Assembly (NCBI GenBank): GCA_018992685.1
Contig: JACVGT010000018.1
Coordinates: 286,578-350,577 of the forward strand
DNA from: Theionarchaea archaeon
Lineage (GTDB): Archaea; Methanobacteriota_B; Thermococci; Methanofastidiosales; SZ-28-30
Direction: 5' to 3'
DNA: 64,000 nt
The notes beneath the pieces were generated by a model. It did no database searches. It was not told the origin of the DNA and saw nothing but the letters and a program-made list of their open reading frames with translations. A program made the position numbers and the translations under genes. Of this stretch, positions 51,923 through 60,982 are shown piece after piece; position 1 is the first letter of the stretch, and every line of letters begins with the position of its first letter.

Positions 51923-52485
51923 ATGAATATAACCTATCTCAGTCATGCCTGTTTCGAGCTCAAAGACGCCAAAACCATCCTCATTGATCCATTCTTCAAA
52001 GACAATCCGAATGCTCCTCCCTACTCAGGGAACCCTGATCTGATCCTGGTTACCCATGAGCACCACGACCATAACGACGCAGGACAATTCATTGCTACCG
52101 TAGTATGTCCTGAACCCTGCAGAAAGAAGTTCAAGAACCCAGTGACCATGAAAATCGGGGAGAAGAAAACAGTGGAAGGCGTCCCTCTTGAAATGGTGAA
52201 TGCGTCCCATCATCAATCCTCCTACCCCACAGGATTCATCATCCAGGTGGAAGGAAAGCGCATCTACCACATGGGCGATACCTACCTCGATGGAGTCAAG
52301 CCACATGGGCCCATAGATGTCCTGTTCATCCCCATTGGTGGATACTACACCATGAATATCGAAGAAGCTCTCACAGCACTGGACATTGTCAGATACAGGC
52401 AGACCCTCAGGCATTCAAGAAAAAAGCAGAAGAGAAGGGATTCTCAGTAAAGGTGTTCAGATTTGGCGAAACTGCTCAGTTCTGA
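51923..52485 (+). pseudogene. UlaG-like metallo-hydrolase with internal deletion and frameshift
   Basis: The first 150 residues are a normal metal-dependent hydrolase of the beta-lactamase fold: THEHHDHNDA metal site, ASHHQSSYP, HMGDTYLDG, GGYYTMNIEEALTALDIV. The frame then runs into RYRQTLRHSRKKQKRRDSQ, which is unlike the family. The right ending (QIQADPQAFKKKAEEKGF, SVKVFRFGETAQF, stop at 52485) is present in another frame starting near 52387. The segment that should hold the last metal His (P-M-H-Y-like) is missing, so about 15 codons seem deleted. The product is probably inactive. A TATA box (CATTTATATTC) lies near 51880-51890. Confidence 0.75.
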
Positions 52486-53656
52486 TTCCGCAGGACATGC
52501 ACTTTCAGGAGGCATAATTGCTTTGGGCTTGGCCCATTTTTTAACCCATTTCTTGGAATTCGCCCTTCCTGCAGTCTACCCCCTGATTAGAGAGGAGTTT
52601 TCTTTATCATATTCAGACGTGGGAGTAATTTCAAGCAGTGTCGTTATTACCCTTTTCATTTTTCAAACCCCCATAGGACATTTGTCAGATAGAAAAGGAA
52701 GAAAGTACCTTCTGATGGCATTCCTGGCCCTGCTCATTTGTTCCACGTTTCTCACAGGACTTTCATTCTCATATGTACATTTGTTGCTGTTCCAGGTTCT
52801 GGTAGGAATGGGTGCCAGTGCTTTTCACTCAGCAGGAATGGCCATGGCGTCAGACATTGCACCTCACAGGCGAATGGGGAGATACATGGCAGTTCAGGGA
52901 TTTGGAGGAACCTTTGGAGTAGCATTGGCCCCCCTGATAGTGAGTTTTCTGGGAAGTATTCTGGGGTGGAGACACGCAATCCAGGGTGCAGCAATCCTGG
53001 GAATACCAGTTCTCCTGTACATATCTCGATTGCTTCATTATACGGGGAGTCCCTTGGACTCTAAGGAGAAGGACCGTGTTGTTCTTTCCAGAAAAGTCAT
53101 ATTTCTCATATTGATGGGATTTGTATTGCAGGGATTCGTGTTCAGAGGAATTGCTTCCTTTTTCCCCACGTATCTGGTTGATGTGTACGGAAGCTCTCTC
53201 AAGCTGGCAGGCTCCTTGACCTTCCTTCTGTTTCTTGGAGGAGCTTTCGCAGAGCTCGTGGGGGGCGAGTGGTCTGATAAAACAGAGAAGCTCAATGTAG
53301 TAGTTTTTTCCTACGGTGTAAGATGTGTTCTCCTGTACCTGATCAACACCCTGGATAACCCAGATGCTCTCGTGGCTCTGGTCATAGGATTTGGATTCTT
53401 TCAGGGGATGTCCATACCTGCTGTGGCCTCCCTCATTAGAGACATGAGCCCCCCGGGTTCAGCAGGGAAATCATATGGAGCAGTCTTCAGCATCGCGACA
53501 CTAACAGGGTTCTTTTCTCCTTTGATAGTTGGATATGTAGGTGATCTGTACAGTCTGAAGGTGTCGTTCTCCATTCTGACTCTCGCACTTCTGTGTGCCT
53601 TCGCGTTTGTTGTGATGGCCAGGTACTTCCGGTTCAAAGACGCACATGCCACATGA
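52463..53656 (+). CDS. MFS transporter
   Basis: A 397-residue major facilitator with twelve predicted helices. The loop motif GHLSDRKGRKYLLMA lies between helices 2 and 3, and the second-half equivalent is GGEWSDKTEKLNVVV. The sequence resembles the FSR/YnfM-like drug or sugar efflux branch. TTG 52463 is the start, with AGGTG nine bases upstream. The gene overlaps the end of the broken hydrolase. It ends exactly where the convergent nucleotidyltransferase gene ends. Substrate unknown. Confidence 0.88.
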   Translation: MAKLLSSDSAGHALSGGIIALGLAHFLTHFLEFALPAVYPLIREEFSLSYSDVGVISSSVVITLFIFQTPIGHLSDRKGRKYLLMAFLALLICSTFLTGLSFSYVHLLLFQVLVGMGASAFHSAGMAMASDIAPHRRMGRYMAVQGFGGTFGVALAPLIVSFLGSILGWRHAIQGAAILGIPVLLYISRLLHYTGSPLDSKEKDRVVLSRKVIFLILMGFVLQGFVFRGIASFFPTYLVDVYGSSLKLAGSLTFLLFLGGAFAELVGGEWSDKTEKLNVVVFSYGVRCVLLYLINTLDNPDALVALVIGFGFFQGMSIPAVASLIRDMSPPGSAGKSYGAVFSIATLTGFFSPLIVGYVGDLYSLKVSFSILTLALLCAFAFVVMARYFRFKDAHAT

Positions 53657-54658
53657 CTATATGGATCGGAAATACTGGGGGTCGATTTGTTGAGAACCCA
53701 GGACCAGTCGGCACCGATTATCTGTCCTTTCCAGTCTCCCCCTGGCTTCAACAATATCACCTTCCACAAAAACGTCGCAGTACAACCCTTCGTACGAAAT
53801 GATTTCCTCCACCGGGTGTTCCCCTTCACGGACTTCCAGTGTTTCAACCAGGTATCTGGCAGGAAGAAACATAGATTCAGAGCTGTCAGTGATCACAGCT
53901 CTGATTGTAGCTGGTCCCAGGCCAGTGTACCTCGTGTCACCATAGGTCTCTGTAATCTCTTCATCCGTCCTCGTAGGGTGGAGGGAGAAGTAGGTACCAT
54001 CAAAAAACCCGTAGTTCCACTTCTTGGCTGCAAGACGCTCTGCCTGCTTTCTGTCAATGCCAAAAATATCCATTTTGTGCTGAATCCATTCATCTCTCTT
54101 CTCCCCACCCAGTGATGTGACATGGGGCAGGCGAGGCAGCACCTCTTTCACCAAGAGTGCATTCCTTCTTCCATAGACGATCAGGTCAATATCAGAAAAT
54201 ACTGGACTGTGTAACCCAATGAGTATGGATCCCGTTATCCCAAGGTAGTTCAAAGGGATTGATGTTTCACTCATAATCTCTGCAACAAACGCTGCTACCT
54301 TTTCCTCCAGTCTATCCTGAGGGAAGTCAAGAAGCTGACTTATTCGCTCTTCTGGTGCATAGTACTGGCCAATCCTGTCTTTGGGAACCATGGACATTTC
54401 TATGTTGCGCACCGGACAATAGTACACGTAGTGAGGAAAGTCTTTCTTCAGATTGTCAATCGTCTGCGAAACAGAAAAAACGTGGTAAAACGGGAGCTCA
54501 CGCCTGAAATAACAGGCTCCTTTTTTCCACTTTCCCTGTGTGGTGGGTGAATATTTTAGATAGGCCGTGATCTTATCAGGGGGATGCAGGTATCCTGCCA
54601 CGCAAAAAAACATTCCGTCTCTCGTCTCAATGAAATCTCTGTCCTTGGGCTTTCTCAT
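53657..54658 (-). CDS. COG1665-type predicted nucleotidyltransferase
   Basis: A 333-residue archaeal protein. GITGSILIGLHSPVFSDIDLIVYG (about residues 140-163) is the G-S...D-x-D signature of the polymerase beta-like nucleotidyltransferase fold. The rest matches the conserved archaeal layout, with a C-terminal beta barrel (YCDVFVEGDIVEARGRLE). The substrate is unknown for the family. CTTTTAATAAC lies about 25 bases before ATG 54658, so the message is leaderless. Confidence 0.8.
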   Translation of the reverse strand: MRKPKDRDFIETRDGMFFCVAGYLHPPDKITAYLKYSPTTQGKWKKGACYFRRELPFYHVFSVSQTIDNLKKDFPHYVYYCPVRNIEMSMVPKDRIGQYYAPEERISQLLDFPQDRLEEKVAAFVAEIMSETSIPLNYLGITGSILIGLHSPVFSDIDLIVYGRRNALLVKEVLPRLPHVTSLGGEKRDEWIQHKMDIFGIDRKQAERLAAKKWNYGFFDGTYFSLHPTRTDEEITETYGDTRYTGLGPATIRAVITDSSESMFLPARYLVETLEVREGEHPVEEIISYEGLYCDVFVEGDIVEARGRLERTDNRCRLVLGSQQIDPQYFRSI

Positions 54659-54767
54659 GAAAGAAGCTTTGCATGGAGTTATTAAAAGGTGAGCATGGGG
54701 AGAGACATCCCCCCTGAGGGTATGACGTGGTGGTTCTCATCCACCACGAGAAGAGACACCACTTGTC

Positions 54768-55679
54768 CTATGTTGTCTGCATGTACAGGTACATCACTGC
54801 TTCCCAGTTGTATTCTCTGTAGTCACCACTATCTTCAATCTCAATGAACAATAGCTCGGCATGCTTCAGCCCAGTCAATCGCTCAATCTCTGCAATTGCT
54901 TCGTCAAGATTCCCTGTCAAATCAGCAAAGCCCCATTGCACTGCCTGATTGCCCATCCATGTCAGTCCATCTGCATGCGTTTCCACCTGTTCTGTGGTGA
55001 GGTTTCTTCCTCTTGCCACCGTAAAGACAAATCGATAGAAGGCATCATACACGGAGTCAGTAATGTACTGTCGTTCATCCTCATCGAGGTCTCTCCAGTC
55101 GGCTCCTGCATCTTTGTGCTCACCCGTTTTGAAGACCTCAATATCGAATCCAAACTGGCTGTAGTAGCCAGAAGCATCAACATGCACATAAATGACGCCA
55201 ATACTGCCCACCTCTGCGTCAGGTCGCACCACAATCCTGTCGCACACAGACATGATATAATATCCACCTGATGCAGCCACGCCTCCTGTGTAGGCAACCA
55301 CAGGCTTTCGGTATTGTAACCGCTCGATCTCATAGGTGATCTGAGTCACAGCTGCCACCGATCCCCCAGGCGAATCCACCCACAGGATCACTCCTTCTAT
55401 TGAGGAGTCTTGTTCCACTTCCCGCAGTTTTGCCGCAAGAGGCATTACATCTTCAGAATCCAGTATCCCCTCAATACGAATTACTGCTACTTTGCCATCA
55501 GTTGGACCTTCTCTGAAGGACTGCTCAATGGATTGCTGCTCTCCACTATATTCCTCCTGTAGAGAGGTATAATCGGACCCAGGAATGAGAGGTTCTCTCA
55601 CGGAAGGTTCCTGAGTGAGCTGCTCTGCACACCCAGCCACCAGTACTATAGCAAATAATAGTATCACCAATTTCTTCAT
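54768..55679 (-). CDS. sppA: Signal peptide peptidase A, lipoprotein form
   Basis: A 303-residue protease from ATG 55679 (MKKLVILLFAIVLVAGCAEQ, GGTGAAAAT upstream). The N terminus is a lipoprotein signal with lipobox VAGC, so it is held outside the membrane. The S49 core has VILWVDSPGGSVAA and GGVAASGGYY (nucleophile Ser). ADAEVGSIGV follows as PDAEVGSIGVIY, then FKTGEHKDAGADWR (general-base Lys). Such enzymes degrade leftover signal peptides in the membrane. Size fits the short archaeal form. Confidence 0.93.
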   Translation of the reverse strand: MKKLVILLFAIVLVAGCAEQLTQEPSVREPLIPGSDYTSLQEEYSGEQQSIEQSFREGPTDGKVAVIRIEGILDSEDVMPLAAKLREVEQDSSIEGVILWVDSPGGSVAAVTQITYEIERLQYRKPVVAYTGGVAASGGYYIMSVCDRIVVRPDAEVGSIGVIYVHVDASGYYSQFGFDIEVFKTGEHKDAGADWRDLDEDERQYITDSVYDAFYRFVFTVARGRNLTTEQVETHADGLTWMGNQAVQWGFADLTGNLDEAIAEIERLTGLKHAELLFIEIEDSGDYREYNWEAVMYLYMQTT

Positions 55680-55848
55680 ATTTTCACCATTGTATTCTAC
55701 CAGTTCTCTCATATAAACCTAGTGACAGTTCCTCGGTCCGCCTCCGCAAGGCTGCCAGGAAGTACTTGCCTATTAGAACCCCCCTTTCTCTCTTTCTGTT
55801 CCTACAAAACCTTTTATAGGAACGTACAACTGAGTTTGTGGTGATGAC

Positions 55849-56517
55849 ATGTCGATTGGTGATGAGAAATCCATTTACTATTTTGATTACTGTGGTGAGT
55901 CAAACACGGAACAAGTCCTTCAACTGGTGAAGGAAAGAGCAAAGGAAATGGAAATTGAAAAGATTGTGGTAGCTTCGGAGACAGGCCTCAGTGCTCTGAA
56001 AGCAGTAGACCTCCTGGACGGATTCAGTATCATTGTGGTTACCTCAGCTCTGGGAAGCAGAGTGGAGAATACCGGGCTGGGAGACCTGCTCATTGGGATA
56101 TCAGATGCCACCATTTTCCAGAACCTTCAGAAGACCTGTACTGTCATACGGGGGACAGACCCTTTCCACAACATTAATGCCCCCTTCCGGGAGATGACCA
56201 ATGAAAAAATCATTAGAGCTATTCTGCACTGTATCTCTTCTGGTGTGGGAGTATGCATGTTGAGTGTGATGATGGCCACTGATCAGGGAGTGCTGACCAA
56301 AGGTGAACGGGTCATCTCGTGTGGAGGATCATTCCTGGGACTGGACACTGCCTGTGTGGTGCGTGCCTCCAACTCTGTGGATCTCTTCACAGAAGATGGG
56401 CTGATTGTGGAGGAAATCGTCTGCAAGCCCAGGAACCCCAAGTATGAGTGGCCTATCAGTCAAGACCGGTGGAGAGGAGATCTCAACCAGTACAGAAGGT
56501 TTATGCGGCAGGAATAA
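55849..56517 (+). CDS. Pyruvate kinase C-terminal-like domain protein
   Basis: A 222-residue protein. YFDYCGESNTEQVLQLVKERAKEM and KIVVASETGLSALKAVDL match stand-alone PK alpha/beta-domain proteins (PK_C-like fold) common in archaea, sometimes linked to allosteric ligand binding. There is no catalytic pyruvate kinase barrel. GGTGATGAC precedes ATG, and TTTTATAGG near 55812-55820 is the TATA box. Function unknown. Confidence 0.75.
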   Translation: MSIGDEKSIYYFDYCGESNTEQVLQLVKERAKEMEIEKIVVASETGLSALKAVDLLDGFSIIVVTSALGSRVENTGLGDLLIGISDATIFQNLQKTCTVIRGTDPFHNINAPFREMTNEKIIRAILHCISSGVGVCMLSVMMATDQGVLTKGERVISCGGSFLGLDTACVVRASNSVDLFTEDGLIVEEIVCKPRNPKYEWPISQDRWRGDLNQYRRFMRQE

Positions 56518-56611
56518 TTCAGAACTGGGAGTGTAAAGGTGATTTAAGGCATGAGGGCTCTCAGGCAGTCCCAGCAAGGTCCGATAATTCTGATTATGGG
56601 TGGCTCCAGGA

Positions 56612-57229
56612 TTAACGGATACTCTGCCAGATGTCTGGTAGGTCTGAGTAGCATCTGAGGTCCTGGGCATCCCTTCCCACGGGACACTCCAGCACGCATG
56701 TGAAGCATTTGACACACTCTTCATGACGGAAATAGGAATCAAGTGCCCCCGTTGGACATTTGTCCACACACATTGTGCACGTCACGCAGGGGGCAAAATC
56801 CAGGGGCTGACTCGGGAGTACAGGCATGGTGGTCAAGATAGTGGTCAACTGGACCCGTGGTCCGAATTCTGGGGTGATCACAAGAAAGTTCCTGCCAATG
56901 GTTCCAAGGCCCGCCTTTACAGCAAGCTCTCTATGGGGGATTATATCCTTGCCGGGGAGGTCCTCCTGAGAAAAAAGAGCGCCCCAGACCCCAAATCCCC
57001 TTTCACAAAGGAACTGTCTTCCCTGTATGTTTAGAAGATCCATGATCGTGTTTAGGTTCTGTATGGGGTCAGATTGGCTCTTTTTCAACAGCTTGAGAAC
57101 GGAAACACCTATGACGACTGCAGAAGAATACTCAGGGAAGTACTCCCTGCAGCTGCAAAATCCCACGAGGTCGGCTCCCTCCTTCCTGAGGAATCGGTTC
57201 AATTGCTCAGTCTCCGTCTCCGTCTCCAT
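56612..57229 (-). CDS. QueG-like iron-sulfur protein
   Basis: About 205 residues from ATG 57229; GTTTATAAGG lies 26 bases upstream, which rules out the GTG at 57247. The middle region (LAVKAGLGTIGRNFLVITPEFGPRVQL) and the cluster motifs CVTCTMCVDKCPTGAL and CVKCFTCVLECPVG are like epoxyqueuosine reductase. However, it is much shorter than QueG and lacks most of the B12-binding region. It may be a reductive-dehalogenase/QueG-like ferredoxin of different function. It shares a 100-base promoter gap with the divergent gene at 57329. Confidence 0.8.
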   Translation of the reverse strand: METETETEQLNRFLRKEGADLVGFCSCREYFPEYSSAVVIGVSVLKLLKKSQSDPIQNLNTIMDLLNIQGRQFLCERGFGVWGALFSQEDLPGKDIIPHRELAVKAGLGTIGRNFLVITPEFGPRVQLTTILTTMPVLPSQPLDFAPCVTCTMCVDKCPTGALDSYFRHEECVKCFTCVLECPVGRDAQDLRCYSDLPDIWQSIR

Positions 57230-57328
57230 TATCTCACATATCCACACTGCCTTATAAACGCTTTATTAAAGTGAGCAGATCTGAGGAAAAGTTGATAAGG
57301 TTGCCCCGCAAGTGAGGATGGTGATTCT

Positions 57329-58411
57329 TTGAATGATGTATACGAAGCATTGAGGGTCAAGATGAACATGTGGCCCATACGGACTCCAAAGACTGACGAA
57401 ATCATGGAGATTCTTCGAATATTATATACTGAAAAGGAGGCAGGCTTCTTGGCTGAGACATTTTCTGCCCCCTATCAGGATGCAAAGACCTGCCAGGAAA
57501 TTTCCATTGAGGCCAAAATGCCCCCGGATGATATCCTAGAAATCCTCGACAACCTGGCAGACAGAGGGTTGGTGTTTCGGTTCCCTCACTGGAAGACAAA
57601 AGAGGTGTATTATGCTCTTCTACCTCTGGTCCCAGGACTTTTCGAGTTCTATTTTTCGGGGCTTGCCAATGAAGAGCAGAAGGAGAAACTGGCCCACCTA
57701 TTTGAGAAGGCTTACAAGAGCGGGCTGGCCATGGAAGCTGGACCAAGTGACTACCCCTGGGAACGAGTAATTCCTATCGAGAAAACATTACAGGTATCCC
57801 AAGAAATTCTGCCGTTTGAAAGAGTCACTGAATTCATAAAAACCTCACACAAGATAGCTGTAATTCCCTGTGCATGCCGAACAAAGCACCCCTGTGGGCA
57901 TCCTCTTGAAGCGTGTATCGTTTTTGATAGCTCAGCAGACTTCATGGTGGGAAGGGGTATAGGTAGCTACCTGAGTGTCGAAGAGGCCTTGACGCTCCTG
58001 GAAGACATGGAAAAAGCGGGACTAGTACATACGACTACCAATTCTCAGAGGAGACCTCAGTTCATCTGCAATTGCTGCACATGTTCGTGCTTGATTCTGC
58101 GTGGGCTGACTGAAATGCACAACCCGAGAGCCTTCGCTGTGTCGAACTTTGTTGCTGAGAGAGATGATGACACCTGTACCTTGTGCAGAACATGCATAGA
58201 GATCTGTCCCTTTGACTGCTACTTCTATCACTATGACCACGGTGATGAACCTGAAAAAATCGGATTCAATCCTGAACGATGTGTGGGGTGTGGGTTGTGC
58301 AGCTCTCACTGCCCCGCAGGAGCCATCACCCTAGTGAAAGTGAGAAGTGAAACACCTGAAGAAACAGCCAGAGATGCCTGGCTGAGAGTCGAAAGCGAGA
58401 GGGTTCACTGA
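57329..58411 (+). CDS. Ferredoxin-type protein with N-terminal winged helix
   Basis: A 360-residue protein. Residues 20-100 are winged-helix-like (CQEISIEAKMPPDDILEILDNLADRGLVFRFP). A central Cys-rich region (PCACRTKHPCGHPLEAC, CNCCTCSCLILRG) could hold a cluster. Two 4Fe-4S motifs (CTLCRTCIEICPFDC, CVGCGLCSSHCPAG) close it. This layout is known in archaea and anaerobic bacteria as a putative redox sensor or electron carrier. The start is TTG after GGTGATTC. It is divergent from the QueG-like gene. Confidence 0.85.
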   Translation: MNDVYEALRVKMNMWPIRTPKTDEIMEILRILYTEKEAGFLAETFSAPYQDAKTCQEISIEAKMPPDDILEILDNLADRGLVFRFPHWKTKEVYYALLPLVPGLFEFYFSGLANEEQKEKLAHLFEKAYKSGLAMEAGPSDYPWERVIPIEKTLQVSQEILPFERVTEFIKTSHKIAVIPCACRTKHPCGHPLEACIVFDSSADFMVGRGIGSYLSVEEALTLLEDMEKAGLVHTTTNSQRRPQFICNCCTCSCLILRGLTEMHNPRAFAVSNFVAERDDDTCTLCRTCIEICPFDCYFYHYDHGDEPEKIGFNPERCVGCGLCSSHCPAGAITLVKVRSETPEETARDAWLRVESERVH

Positions 58412-58546
58412 AGAGAGACACCGAGTGCTCGGTGGAGTAGCTCAAGTACCTACGGGAAGACCAGCTCAAAAATAAGAGTGTCTCAGATATAATACAGAAT
58501 TCATTCACGAACCCATCCACAAGCACTGGAAGTAGGCAGGCTCACT

Positions 58547-59005
58547 TTACCACTCTTCGATTCTTTCAAGAATGACGCTGTGCAGCTGATCTCTATTCTC
58601 ACGGGTGACCTCAAGAATCTCTGCACAGCCCCATGAAGAAAATGCATCCACCAACTCCTTCCTTACAATGATGATGGCAGGTTCTTTAATGTAGTTGAAA
58701 ATATCATGCATTCGTTCCATTTCCAGGTACCCGATTTCATCATATACCAGAATGCTGCCACCCCTTTCAAGGCTATCAATTACGAACTGCAAGGACTCCA
58801 CATTGAAGAAGAAGCCTCTGAACTTCAGACCTGGTCCTTGTTCTGAGCAGAGTATCCTCTTTTCTCCCGTCTTCACATCTTCAACATAGTACCCGGTTTC
58901 AAACCGATCACTTATCACACCATAAAAATCCTTGTTCGATTCTTCCACAACCGTTCTCAGTATAGTCGTCTTCCCAATCCCTCTCTCTCCTGTGATCACG
59001 ATCAT
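58547..59005 (-). CDS. THEP1-like NTPase
   Basis: A 152-residue NTPase from ATG 59005 (MIVITGERGIGKTTIL). The P-loop GERGIGKTT and Walker B SILVYDEIGYLEM fit the THEP1/NTPase_1 family. The longer upstream frame is the shadow of ecfT. It overlaps the ecfT stop by four bases (ATGA), making it the last gene of the ECF operon. Its link to the transporter is unknown. Confidence 0.8.
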   Translation of the reverse strand: MIVITGERGIGKTTILRTVVEESNKDFYGVISDRFETGYYVEDVKTGEKRILCSEQGPGLKFRGFFFNVESLQFVIDSLERGGSILVYDEIGYLEMERMHDIFNYIKEPAIIIVRKELVDAFSSWGCAEILEVTRENRDQLHSVILERIEEW

Positions 59006-59673
59006 GAGCTCCACCACCCTGTTCCCACCACTGCACCAGCCAAGAAAAGAATCCAGACATAATCTTGCCACGTGAACACAGATTCTTTCCTGAATGTCCT
59101 CTTCCTGTGTACACCAAAACACCTCCCCTCCATAGACAGAGTCAAAGCATCTGCTCGCTCCAGAGCCGAATATATCCACGGAAAAAAGGTGTACTTCACA
59201 CTGTTGAGAAGAGAGGGCACCCCTTCCAGGTCAATCCCCCGTGCCATCTGTGCCTTCTTTATCGTCATGGATTCAGTACTGAAAAGTGGAATTAGCCTGA
59301 AGGTCAACACCATGGTCATGCCGTACCGATAGGGCAGTCCACAATTCATCAGAGCATGGGCAAACTCATTGGGATCCTCCCAGGAAAACAACATCCCCGA
59401 AAACACAATGCCTAGGAATCGTAGTACAATGCGCAAGGCATATTCCACCTTGTAGGAAAGGTCTCCTTCTATAAAGAACGCATTGATGCCGAAAATAATC
59501 ACTGCAAACATGATAACGAAGCGACTCACCCGAAATCGAGTAACGTACAGCACAAACGGGATGACGAAAAGCCCTGCCAGAACCACCAGATCATCAATTA
59601 AGAAGAGAACGACACAGTACACCACCACGGTAAGAAACTTGGTGAGAGAATTCAATCTACAGTGTAATCTCAT
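59002..59673 (-). CDS. ecfT: ECF transporter T component
   Basis: A 223-residue membrane protein with about five hydrophobic segments. The coupling helices carry AQMARGIDL and SMEGRCFGV, the two Ala/Glu-x-Gly-type motifs by which EcfT contacts the ATPases. GGAGGG lies before ATG 59673, inside the end of the ATPase gene. It forms the energy-coupling module with the double ATPase upstream and the S component. Confidence 0.9.
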   Translation of the reverse strand: MRLHCRLNSLTKFLTVVVYCVVLFLIDDLVVLAGLFVIPFVLYVTRFRVSRFVIMFAVIIFGINAFFIEGDLSYKVEYALRIVLRFLGIVFSGMLFSWEDPNEFAHALMNCGLPYRYGMTMVLTFRLIPLFSTESMTIKKAQMARGIDLEGVPSLLNSVKYTFFPWIYSALERADALTLSMEGRCFGVHRKRTFRKESVFTWQDYVWILFLAGAVVGTGWWSS

Positions 59674-60982
59674 GCAGGTTCCCTCCTCTCAGTTCAAATA
59701 CCCGAGTGCAAAATGCCTTGGCAATCCATGGATCATGGAGTACGATAACACATGTCTTTCCCCTCAGTAAATCCATGATCTTCTGGACATTCTCATAGTC
59801 CTGACCAATGAAGGGCTCATCCAGTAAAATCACTGAAGGTCCATAGGAGAGAACTGACACAATGTTGAGCCTTCTCTTCTCACCGTAGCTCAACCGGAAG
59901 GGGTTCCTGTCCTGGTAGTCTTGCAATCCCGCATCAACAAGAAGGGGGGTAATGTCACAATCCACAGAGAAATTGGTTGCTGCAAAGCACGCCTCCTTAT
60001 GCACAGTGTTCTCAAATATCTGGTGGTTGGGATTCTGGAACACCATTCCAACGTCCCTGGCAATTTCTGCCGTTTTCTTACCTTTTATACTCTTCTTGTT
60101 CACGAGGATATCCCCTTCATAGTCCAGAAAATTCATGAGGCACATCAAGAGGGTGGTTTTTCCTGACCCGTTTGCACCCATAATGCCTACCACCTCGTTT
60201 TCACGCACTACCAAGTTGACACTCCTGAGAATCGGGCTGTCATACGAGAAAGTCACATTCCGGAGCTCCAGAACGGGCTCTCCTACTCCTCTTGGATATC
60301 CTGAATATATGACATTCATGGGGGTTTCAATTCGGGTGAGAGATCCATTCTTCATTTCGTAGAGACAGTCTGCATATTTGTAGATGTGTTTCCACTTATG
60401 TTCAATGACGATTGCTGAAATATTCGTCTTTCCCTTGATTTTGGTTATGACTCGCATGATTTCCTTGGTGGTCTCTACGTCCAGATTAGAGGTGGGTTCA
60501 TCAAAGATGATGACTTCTGGCTTCATGGCCAGGATGGAAGCAATAGCCACCTTTTGCTTCTCGCCTCCCGACAAAGAGTTAGTCTCCTTTGTTTTCAGGT
60601 GATTTCCTCCCACAATGCTCAGTGCCCAGTCTGTTCTCTGCTCAATTTCTCCAGGTGAGAAACAGAGATTTTCCAGCCCAAAAGCTATTTCATCCTCAAC
60701 ACTCAGGGTACAGATCTGCGCTTCCGGGTCCTGCTGCACGATTCCGATGCTCTGGGCTAGTTCAAAGAGATCCACCTGGTCAATGTTCCTTCCGGAGTAC
60801 AGAATTTCACCCGTGTGGACACCAACATCTCTCAGGAACCCTGCAATGCTCAGAGCTAGTGTGGACTTGCCGCTTCCACTCTTGCCTGTGACAACGATAA
60901 GCTCTCTGTCCACAGTCAGATTGATGTTCTCCAGGATCCACCTGTCAGTGTACCTGAACCTGTAATTCCTCATTTCTATCAT
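59657..60982 (-). CDS. ecfA: ECF transporter double ATPase (two ABC domains)
   Basis: A 441-residue protein with two ABC domains in one chain, replacing the usual EcfA and EcfA' pair. Domain 1 has GKSGSGKST, LSGGEKQ and IIFDEPTSNLD. Domain 2 has GANGSGKT, LSYGEKR and ILLDEPFIGQD. The fused form is typical of YkoD-type thiamine or cobalt ECF systems. Its start overlaps the S-component stop, and its end overlaps ecfT. Confidence 0.93.
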   Translation of the reverse strand: MIEMRNYRFRYTDRWILENINLTVDRELIVVTGKSGSGKSTLALSIAGFLRDVGVHTGEILYSGRNIDQVDLFELAQSIGIVQQDPEAQICTLSVEDEIAFGLENLCFSPGEIEQRTDWALSIVGGNHLKTKETNSLSGGEKQKVAIASILAMKPEVIIFDEPTSNLDVETTKEIMRVITKIKGKTNISAIVIEHKWKHIYKYADCLYEMKNGSLTRIETPMNVIYSGYPRGVGEPVLELRNVTFSYDSPILRSVNLVVRENEVVGIMGANGSGKTTLLMCLMNFLDYEGDILVNKKSIKGKKTAEIARDVGMVFQNPNHQIFENTVHKEACFAATNFSVDCDITPLLVDAGLQDYQDRNPFRLSYGEKRRLNIVSVLSYGPSVILLDEPFIGQDYENVQKIMDLLRGKTCVIVLHDPWIAKAFCTRVFELRGGNLHEITL

